Assembly: GCF_008639165.1 (NCBI RefSeq)
Contig: NZ_CP029197.1
Location: 5,212,001 to 5,276,000 of the forward strand
Direction of reading: 5' to 3'
DNA length: 64,000 nucleotides
Source of the DNA: Streptomyces venezuelae ATCC 10712
GTDB taxonomy: Bacteria; Actinomycetota; Actinomycetes; Streptomycetales; Streptomycetaceae
Below the pieces are notes generated by a model. The model had not been told where the DNA came from. It saw nothing but the letters and a program-made list of their open reading frames with translations, and did no database searches. Both the position numbers and the translations under genes were made by a program. The first letter of the stretch is position 1, and each line of letters begins with the position of its first letter. Positions 52,197-58,467 of the stretch are shown here, piece by piece.

Positions 52197-53620
52197 AGCG
52201 ACGACACCTTCTCCTTGACGAAACGGGTGAGCAGACGGGGCAGACCCTGCGCGAGGGTCTTGTCGAGGCAGTCCAGGAAGAACTCGACCTCGTGCGGCTC
52301 GGCGACCAGCGAGGGGGCGACCATCAGCGGGTTCTCGCCGTTGAGCGTGTAGTACGTGTAGACGCCGTGGTCCCGGTAGAGGGCGTTGACCACCGACGAG
52401 GTGATGAGCTTGGTGCGGAAGCGCGGGTCCTTCGTCATCGCGCCCGGCACCAGCTTCGTGACCAGCTCCAGGACCTTCGGGCCCTTGTGCAGGAACACCC
52501 CGTGCAGGGCGCCGTGGCCGCGGACCTCGGCGACCACGTCCGGGTACTCCTTGGCGATCCGCGCGAGACCCGGCGCGAGGATCCGCTCGATGTCCCGGGC
52601 CCGGGCCGGATAGTCGTCCTCGACGGCCACGTTGACCGCCTCGATCGCGGTGACCGCCTCCTCGCCGAAGCCGTAGTAGGTGGTGGACGTCGACTGGAGC
52701 AGGGCGTCCGTGAGGTTGTCGTACGCCGTGCGGAAGACCGGCTCGCGGGCCACGAAGGCGGAGATGGAGGACTTGCCGCCGCCGAAGGACTTCGAGGTGG
52801 TGAGGATGTCGGGGACCAGACCCTCGTACCGCATGAAGTGGAAGAGGGTGCCCGTCTTGCCCCAGCCGGTGTAGATCTCGTCGAAGAGCAGCACGATGTC
52901 CTCGGCGGTGCACAACTCCCGCAGCCCGCGCAGGAACTCCTCCGAGCACTCGTTCATCGTGGACGCCGACAGCGGCTCGATCAGGATCGCGTACACGTCC
53001 GACTCGCCCTTGCCGGTGCGGAGCCCGGCGACCAGCGTGCGGACCGAGTCCAGGTCCCCGTACCGGAAGATCTCCACGCCAGGGATGCCCGGGAACTGGA
53101 ACCCGGACTGGTTCTGGCCGGTCAGACTGCCCGAGCCGAGCAGCTTGCCGTGGAACGAGATGTCGGACCGCAGCACCCGGGAGCGCCGGCCGCCGTGGTA
53201 CTTGTACGCCAGCTTGACCGCGCCCTCGACCGCCTCCGCGCCGGAGTTCGGGAAGAACGACATGTTCAGGTCGCCGGGCAGCAGCTCCGCGAGGTTGTGG
53301 CCGAGGGCCGCGACGTACGGCGAGAAGTACGTCTTGTGGACCTCCATGCTCTTGCGCTCCTGGAAGCGCTGCCGCGCGGCGAGGATCCGGGGGTGGTTGT
53401 GGCCGTGGTTGAGGACCCCGACACCACCGGTGAAGTCGAGCACGCGGCGGCCGTCGCGCTGGGTGATCCAGACGCCCTCGGCGCTCTCGACGAGCTCCTG
53501 GCCGAAGCCGAAGGAGGTCATCAGGGAGACCTGGCTCTTGTTGACGTGGTCCTTGTACAGGCCGTGGACCTGCTTGGTCGTCAGCGACTCGCAGTCGTCG
53601 ACGGAGTAGAGGGCGGTCAT
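52190..53620 (-). CDS. Class III PLP-dependent aminotransferase
   Basis: 476 residues from ATG 53620. The cofactor pocket is clear: FPNSGAEAVEGAVKLAYK for the phosphate, ILLIEP-like AILIEPLSAS, VLLFDEIYTGWGKTG with the PLP aspartate, and TTSKSFGGGKSS with the Schiff-base lysine. It overlaps flanking genes by four and seven bases. The family transaminates amino acids, omega-amines or sugars. In context a keto-sugar or ribosyl-lipid carbonyl acceptor is plausible but unproved. Confidence 0.9.
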   Translation of the reverse strand: MTALYSVDDCESLTTKQVHGLYKDHVNKSQVSLMTSFGFGQELVESAEGVWITQRDGRRVLDFTGGVGVLNHGHNHPRILAARQRFQERKSMEVHKTYFSPYVAALGHNLAELLPGDLNMSFFPNSGAEAVEGAVKLAYKYHGGRRSRVLRSDISFHGKLLGSGSLTGQNQSGFQFPGIPGVEIFRYGDLDSVRTLVAGLRTGKGESDVYAILIEPLSASTMNECSEEFLRGLRELCTAEDIVLLFDEIYTGWGKTGTLFHFMRYEGLVPDILTTSKSFGGGKSSISAFVAREPVFRTAYDNLTDALLQSTSTTYYGFGEEAVTAIEAVNVAVEDDYPARARDIERILAPGLARIAKEYPDVVAEVRGHGALHGVFLHKGPKVLELVTKLVPGAMTKDPRFRTKLITSSVVNALYRDHGVYTYYTLNGENPLMVAPSLVAEPHEVEFFLDCLDKTLAQGLPRLLTRFVKEKVSSLW

Positions 53621-54594
53621 GTCCGTTCCTTCGGGTCGGTGGGGGAGCGACGGGGCAGGGTGAGGAGGAGGGCGGCGCCTCCGGTGAGGACCTCGCTGAG
53701 CGTGCAGACCACCCGGCTCGCCACGGCGACGGCGGTCGCCTCCTGCCAGGGCAGTACGGCGGTCAGCGCCAGGAGCAGCAGGGCCTCGCGGGCACCCCAG
53801 CCGTCCGGCAGCACCACCACGAGGCTGGCGGCGGCGGTGGCAAGGGCGAAGCCGCCCACGCAGACCGGCAGCGCGGTCAGCGGCGGGGCGCCGAGCATCA
53901 CGGCCAGCGCCCACAGGTGCAGTCCGCCGGCCGCCCAGGAGGCGGTGGCGGCCGCGAGGGCCCGCCGCACGCCCCGGTCGCTCGCCCGGGCGGCGGGCGC
54001 CGGCCGCCGGGCCAGCCGGGCGGCGGCCGCGGCAAGCCGGTGCAGCAGCCCGGGCCGTACCGCCAGGACGAGGGTGACCGCGCCCGGAAGCACCAGCCAC
54101 CAGGCCTCGGCGCCGATCGTCCAGGGCGCGGCGATGGGGCCGACGGCGAGACCGGTGAGGACGGCCACGATCAGATTGAGCAGGAAGACGGCGAGCACCA
54201 CCGGCGCGGACACCCCCGCCGCACCGCCCATCCGCAGCTGGGCGAGGACGCCCCAGACGGCACCCGGCACGTACTTGCCGAGGTAGGAGGTGAAGTAGAT
54301 CCGGGTCGCGGTCCGGCCGGGCACGCCGGGACCGAGGTCGGCGAGCAGGGTCCGCCAGGTCGCCATCGAGCAGAGCACGGCCAGGGCGTTGGCGGCGAGG
54401 GCCGCGAGGAGGTACGGGACGGCGCCCGGGCGCAGGACGAGGGCGGCGAGCTCACCGGCCCGCCCGTGCAGGGCGAAACCGATGCCGGCGACGACGGCGA
54501 CCGGGAACAGCACGGGCAGGGCGCGGCGCAGCGGCCCGCGCCGGACCGGCGGCGTCTCGGCCGCGGCGGGCGGCGCGACGGTCGTCGCGGTCAT
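53617..54594 (-). CDS. Flippase-like integral membrane protein (LPG_synthase_TM/UPF0104 fold)
   Basis: 325 residues, ATG 54594, overlapping both neighbours by four bases (ATGA). About eight helices. Typical family segments are YFTSYLGKYVPGAVWGVLAQL and GWGAREALLLLALTAVL, as in the transmembrane domain of MprF and in AglD/UPF0104 proteins. Such proteins move or present lipid-linked substrates. It is proposed to translocate the polyprenyl-linked product here. Confidence 0.83.
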   Translation of the reverse strand: MTATTVAPPAAAETPPVRRGPLRRALPVLFPVAVVAGIGFALHGRAGELAALVLRPGAVPYLLAALAANALAVLCSMATWRTLLADLGPGVPGRTATRIYFTSYLGKYVPGAVWGVLAQLRMGGAAGVSAPVVLAVFLLNLIVAVLTGLAVGPIAAPWTIGAEAWWLVLPGAVTLVLAVRPGLLHRLAAAAARLARRPAPAARASDRGVRRALAAATASWAAGGLHLWALAVMLGAPPLTALPVCVGGFALATAAASLVVVLPDGWGAREALLLLALTAVLPWQEATAVAVASRVVCTLSEVLTGGAALLLTLPRRSPTDPKERT

Positions 54595-55553
54595 GACCCG
54601 AGGTGGCTGAGCGGCCACGCGCCGGCGAGCAGCGCCGACCAGAGCAGGGCGTTGGAGACCGTCATCCGGTCGCTGAACAGGGCCCGCGAGGGATTTCCGC
54701 CCCCCGCGTCTACCACCAGGAGCTGGAGGTAGCGGGCGAGCCCGAACAGCGCGAACGGGGCGGTGAGCACGGCGACCAGCGGGCCGTGCGACCCGAAGAC
54801 CGGGCTGTCCCGCACGTGCAGGACGTAGCTGACGGCCGTGAGCACCGCGGTGAAGGCGAGCAGCTGGTCGAGGAAGCCGAGCGTGTAGCCGCGCAGCGCC
54901 GGGCGGTGCAGCACCCCGCCGACCGCCATCTCGTGGCGGCGCTTGCCGAGGATCAGCAGCAGGCAGAGGGAGAAGACACAGAGCGCGAGCCAGCTCGGCA
55001 CCGGGTTCCCCGAGGCCAGGCAGCCCTGCGCGAGCCGCAGCACGAAACCGAGGGCGACGATGAAGACGTCGAGCAGCGGGACGTGCTTGAGCCCCTTGCT
55101 GTACGCGGCGTTGAGCGTGACGTACGCGCCGACCGGCCACCAGTCCACGAGCGAGGCCGTGCCGGTGAGCACCGTCAGACCGACCGTCCCCGCGAGGAGG
55201 ACGGCGAGGGCGGCGGCGAACGAGACGGCGGTCGCGAGACCGATCCGCCCGGCGGCGATCGGCCGGTGCCGCTTCTCCGGGTGCCGCCGGTCCCTGTCCC
55301 GGTCGCCGACGTCGTTGACCAGGTAGATCAGGGCGGAGGCGAGCGTGAAGACACCGATTCCGGCGGCCGCGCCGCCGAGCGCGGCACCGTCGAGGCGGGG
55401 TGCGCCGAGCAGCCCGAGGGGCACGACCACCAGGTTCTTCGTCCACTGGTGGGGCCGGACGAGGGAGACGAGGTCGGTGAGACGACTGGGAGGGCGGGAG
55501 GCCGGCGGACGCGTGGGGGGCGCCTGGCGGCCGGTGAGCGTGGGCGTGGCCAT
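54591..55553 (-). CDS. UbiA-family prenyltransferase, decaprenyl-phosphate phosphoribosyltransferase-like
   Basis: 320 residues from ATG 55553. Nine membrane helices. The first aspartate motif is NDVGDRDRDRRHPEK followed by RHRPIAAG; this closely follows the pattern of mycobacterial DPPR synthase (Rv3806c). SLVRPHQWTKNLVVVPLG is also shared by that subgroup. The second motif LNAAYSKGLKHVPLLDV follows. The expected reaction moves 5-phosphoribose from PRPP to a polyprenyl phosphate. Unlike in mycobacteria, no DprE1/DprE2 pair is nearby. Confidence 0.87.
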   Translation of the reverse strand: MATPTLTGRQAPPTRPPASRPPSRLTDLVSLVRPHQWTKNLVVVPLGLLGAPRLDGAALGGAAAGIGVFTLASALIYLVNDVGDRDRDRRHPEKRHRPIAAGRIGLATAVSFAAALAVLLAGTVGLTVLTGTASLVDWWPVGAYVTLNAAYSKGLKHVPLLDVFIVALGFVLRLAQGCLASGNPVPSWLALCVFSLCLLLILGKRRHEMAVGGVLHRPALRGYTLGFLDQLLAFTAVLTAVSYVLHVRDSPVFGSHGPLVAVLTAPFALFGLARYLQLLVVDAGGGNPSRALFSDRMTVSNALLWSALLAGAWPLSHLGS

Positions 55554-55596
55554 GAACGGACTCCTGTGGGGAGGGTCGTACGAGGAAGGGCGGCGG

Positions 55597-56664
55597 TCAT
55601 CCGGTGGTGGTGGTGGCGGCGGAGGCGGCGGTGGTGGAGGCGGCGGTGGTGGCGGAGGGGGCGGAGGCGGTCGCGGGGCGGCGCACGCTCGGCCCGAAGT
55701 CCGGGTCGGTGAGCCAGCGCACGGTGCCGCGCGCCGCGCCGAGCACGATCGCCTGGTGCAGCACGAAGTGGACGGCGGTGAAGTACAGGAGGAAGCCCGG
55801 GCCACGGGCCCGCAGCGCGCAGCGGCTCAGCCCCGGATCGGCGCAGGCGAAGACCAGCGCGCACACCGCGGGGACGAGGAGCAGCCACGGGGTGAGCAGG
55901 CCGAGCAGGAGGGCGGGGAGGGTGAGCGCGGCGGCGAGCACCCCGAGCGGCCGGTTGGCGGTGAGACCGCCCTCACGCAGCTGCCCGAGCGCCGCGATGA
56001 GCAGCTGCGAGCGCCGGTACTGCTCCCGGAGCATCGCCCCGAGCCGGTCGACGTCGTCGTGCCGGCCGCGGATCGCCTCCGTCATCACGATCCGGTGGGT
56101 CCTGATCAGCCGGCCGCTGTACTCGACGTCCTCCGAGTCCCGGAGGTTCTCGTCGAAGGGACCGGTGGCCTCGAAGACCTCCTTGCGGATCGCGCCGAGG
56201 GCGAAGAAGGCGGTCCTGACCTCGCCGGCGGCGCGGCGGCGCCAGAAGTGCGCGTGCAGGGCGTGATAGCGCTCCACCGGCCCGTCGTCGAAGAGCGGTT
56301 CGGGGTCGAGCACCCCGTGGACACAGCCGAGACCGGGGTCGTCGGCGAGCAGGTCGACGGCGTTCGCGAGGGCCTCGGGGTGGAGCGCCGTGTCGGAGTC
56401 GAGGAAGAAGAGGACCTCGCCGCGGGCGGCGGCCGCGCCGAGGTTCCGGGCGGCGGACACCCCGCTGTTGTGGGGGTTGGCGATCAGGACGACGTCGAAC
56501 TCCCGGGCGACGTCCCGGGACCCGTCGGTGCTGGCGTCGTCGACGACGATCACGTCGAGCGGGGCGTGGGTCTGGGCGAAGACCGAGGTCAGACAGGCGT
56601 GCAGGGTCTTCTCGTAGTTGTAGTTGGGGATGATGACGGACACGCTGGGACGGGCCCTGGGCAT
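55597..56664 (-). CDS. Membrane-anchored family 2 glycosyltransferase with low-complexity tail
   Basis: 355 residues from ATG 56664 with AAGGAAC upstream. GT-A motifs are VSVIIPNYNYEKTLH, VIVVDDASTD, LFFLDSDTALHP (DxD) and NLRDSEDVEYSGRL. Two or three C-terminal helices follow (ALTLPALLLGLLTPWLLLV). It is a paralogue of the GT2 at 50094. The last 25 residues are almost only Ala, Thr and Ser, encoded by a run of GGN/GCN repeats, so the end may be variable between strains. Confidence 0.86.
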   Translation of the reverse strand: MPRARPSVSVIIPNYNYEKTLHACLTSVFAQTHAPLDVIVVDDASTDGSRDVAREFDVVLIANPHNSGVSAARNLGAAAARGEVLFFLDSDTALHPEALANAVDLLADDPGLGCVHGVLDPEPLFDDGPVERYHALHAHFWRRRAAGEVRTAFFALGAIRKEVFEATGPFDENLRDSEDVEYSGRLIRTHRIVMTEAIRGRHDDVDRLGAMLREQYRRSQLLIAALGQLREGGLTANRPLGVLAAALTLPALLLGLLTPWLLLVPAVCALVFACADPGLSRCALRARGPGFLLYFTAVHFVLHQAIVLGAARGTVRWLTDPDFGPSVRRPATASAPSATTAASTTAASAATTTTG

Positions 56665-56730
56665 GGGGGTTCCTTGGAAGGGGCGGACAGGGGACGGGCG
56701 GGGGCGCGGGGAAGCGTGCGGGAGACGCGA

Positions 56731-56806
56731 GGGGAGGCGTGCGAGCGCGGGGGAGGCGTGTGGGGCGCGGGGAGGCGTGCGGGGCGCAGGGTGGCGTGTG
56801 GGGCGC
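56731..56806. repeat. Four-unit 19-bp tandem repeat
   Basis: Four tandem imperfect units of 19 bp begin at 56731, 56750, 56769 and 56788. The first is GGGGAGGCGTGCGAGCGCG and the others differ by a few bases; a decayed unit precedes them. The array occupies most of the gap between the 92-residue gene and the downstream GT2 gene on the minus strand, so copy number could alter spacing or mRNA folding. Confidence 0.75.
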
Positions 56807-56807
56807 T

Positions 56808-57086
56808 TCAGAGGAGCCGGAAGTCCGCGATGCGGTGGTGGGAGAGCTCGGGGGAGTGGCCGAGGAGGCGCCGGCAGAGCTGCAGCGCGTGACCGACGGC
56901 CTCGATCTCGTCCGGGCCCCCGATGTACAGGGCCAGGCGGACCGACCGGTCGAGAACCAGCGCCCGTGCGGACTCGAAACGGTCCTGCGGACGGGCGACG
57001 CGGTGCAGCGCCTCGACGAGGAGTGCGGCGGACGGGGCCGGTGGGGGGTCGGTGTCCGGGGCGGGATCGTCGTCCGGTGCCCTCAT
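56808..57086 (-). CDS. Hypothetical protein of 92 residues
   Basis: ATG 57086, 26 bases after the stop of the small-peptide gene. An acidic Asp/Pro-rich N-terminus (DDDPAPDTDPPPAP) precedes two or three predicted helices around a short strand (RSVRLALYIGGPDEIEAVGHALQLC). No motif or family is recognised. Position suggests it is the second gene of the operon that continues into the glycosyltransferases. Confidence 0.6.
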   Translation of the reverse strand: MRAPDDDPAPDTDPPPAPSAALLVEALHRVARPQDRFESARALVLDRSVRLALYIGGPDEIEAVGHALQLCRRLLGHSPELSHHRIADFRLL

Positions 57087-57112
57087 CGAGATGCCGACGA
57101 GGTAGATGACGA

Positions 57113-57319
57113 TCAGCCCCAGGAGAAGCCGTCGCCGCCGTCGGTGGTGGGCTGCGCGGTCGCGGCCGGCCCTCCGTCGGCGACAACGGCCGACGCTCCG
57201 GCGGGGGCGGGCTGGGCGGAGAGGACCAGGGTCAGCGCGGCCGCGGCGGGGACGAGCAGGGCGAGGACCGGGCGGACCTGAACGCGGACGAAAGCGGCGT
57301 AACGGGCGCTGCTGAGCAT
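57113..57319 (-). CDS. Small secreted or anchored peptide
   Basis: 68 residues from ATG 57319 with AGGAAGG eleven bases upstream. A basic N-terminus (RYAAFVRVQVRP) and a long hydrophobic stretch (VLALLVPAAAALTLVLSA) look like a signal peptide, with a possible AxA cleavage near residue 42. This would leave about 27 residues rich in Gly, Ala, Thr and Asp ending GDGFSWG. First gene of the minus-strand block. No family is recognised. It could be an exported signal, a modified peptide or a subunit of the membrane complex. Confidence 0.6.
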   Translation of the reverse strand: MLSSARYAAFVRVQVRPVLALLVPAAAALTLVLSAQPAPAGASAVVADGGPAATAQPTTDGGDGFSWG

Positions 57320-57709
57320 GGCGGAACTGCCTTCCTGGCGTGCGGGCGGGGAACGTCGGGGCCGGGACTCCCGGCGCCGCTCCCGGACTGTCCCGGGCGG
57401 CTCCGACGGGTCCAAGACTGGCCCGGCCGGGGCGGCCCTGTCACCGGGATCAGGGTGGCGCCAAGCGCGTGGCCGCGAGTGGCCAGCGCCCCCCGGCGGC
57501 CGCCGCGCGCCGCCCACCAGGGACTTCGGGGGAGGCGTCACGTTCCTGCCAGGCGGAAGGTGCCGCGGACTACCGGCCCCTCCTCGTGGGCCCGGGACCT
57601 TCCCGTACGGCTCCGGGGTCGCCCGACGGTCCGACCGTCCGGAACTGGGCTTACCAACTCGCCCTGGAATCACGATCGTTGGAGGTGGCGTCAGCGGGGG
57701 GAGCGGGGC
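57320..57709. promoter_or_regulatory. Divergent promoter region with a 7-1-7 palindrome
   Basis: This 390-bp gap separates the small-peptide operon (minus) and the repeat-tailed/M48 pair (plus). The clearest element is GACGGTC-C-GACCGTC at 57625-57639, a perfect palindrome with one central base, about 70 bases upstream of the plus-strand start and directly followed by GGAAC. No consensus housekeeping promoter was recognised. Both transcription units presumably start here. Confidence 0.45.
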
Positions 57710-58465
57710 ATGGGCGGGACGGTGCGGGACGTCGTGGCGGATGTGGTCGCGCGGCAGGCGCCCCACGAACTTCCGCTGCTCCAGGGGCTCGCCGCGCTCG
57801 AAGCCGACGAGGCGCTCGCCGCGCTGCGGCGACCCGACGGGCCCGAGGACCTCGGCTTCGGCCTGGCGGAGGCCGCGGCCGTGGTCACCCCCCTGGTGTG
57901 GCTGGTCGTCGACGAGGCCTGCCGGTCCGCGGTCGGCGCCGCCGTCGAGCGGAGCGCCGCCGGGCTCGGCGGGCCGCTGCGCCGCGGACTGCGCCGTGTG
58001 CTGCGCCGCCCCGAACCCGCCGCGGAGCTCGCCGTGCCGTCCCTGGACGCGGCCCAGCTGAGCGCGGTGCACGCCCGGATCAAGGAGGGCGCGCTGGGCC
58101 GAGGCCTCGACACGACGGCGGCCGAAGCCCTGGCGGACGCCGTGGTGGCCCGCTTGGCGATGGAGGGGCCGACGGGGGAGGGGGCGGGGGGTCCGGCGGA
58201 GGGCTCGGCGGATGGTTCGTCGGGCGGGGCCGCGGAGGGTCCGGTGGAAGGCTCGGCGGATGGTTCGTCGGGCGGGGCGGCGGAAGGTCCGGCTGAGGGC
58301 TCGGAGGTAGGCGCGGCGGCAGGCGCCGGGGAGGCGGTGACCGGGGCGGCGGAACGTCCGGCGGGCGTGGCCGGGGAGCCGGCGTCAGGCGGCGCCGGCG
58401 AGGCGGCCTCAGGCGCCGCCGGCGAGGCGGCCTCAGGCGAGGCTCAGGAAGGGCGGCGGGCCTGA
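57710..58465 (+). CDS. Hypothetical protein with Gly/Ala/Glu repeat tail
   Basis: 251 residues from ATG 57710 (GGGGGGAG upstream). The first 145 residues are mostly helical (RDVVADVVARQAPHELPLL, ALGRGLDTTAAEALADAVVA) without a known motif. The rest is low complexity. It includes two near-identical copies of EGSADGSSGGAAEGP and a later GEAASGAAGEAASGEA repeat. It ends two bases before the M48 peptidase start, so the pair is an operon. A scaffold or substrate for the peptidase is possible. Confidence 0.7.
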   Translation: MGGTVRDVVADVVARQAPHELPLLQGLAALEADEALAALRRPDGPEDLGFGLAEAAAVVTPLVWLVVDEACRSAVGAAVERSAAGLGGPLRRGLRRVLRRPEPAAELAVPSLDAAQLSAVHARIKEGALGRGLDTTAAEALADAVVARLAMEGPTGEGAGGPAEGSADGSSGGAAEGPVEGSADGSSGGAAEGPAEGSEVGAAAGAGEAVTGAAERPAGVAGEPASGGAGEAASGAAGEAASGEAQEGRRA

Positions 58466-58467
58466 CC

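Noticed and set aside
52292..54286. Long plus-strand frame of 664 codons opposite the aminotransferase and flippase genes
   Set aside because: It mirrors genes with full motifs on the minus strand and has no ribosome-binding site or recognisable domain.
55603..55678. Possible CRISPR or minisatellite array
   Set aside because: It is a continuous GGN run inside a coding sequence, with no constant repeats separated by unique spacers. No CRISPR array was seen anywhere in the window.
44932..57319. The minus-strand island as a classical polyketide, NRPS or terpene cluster
   Set aside because: No ketosynthase, adenylation, carrier-protein or terpene cyclase motif was found.
57650..57690. Sigma-R promoter GGAAT...GTT before the repeat-tailed gene
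   Set aside because: The GGAAT at about 57666 and the nearest GTT are only about nine bases apart, far from the required 18.
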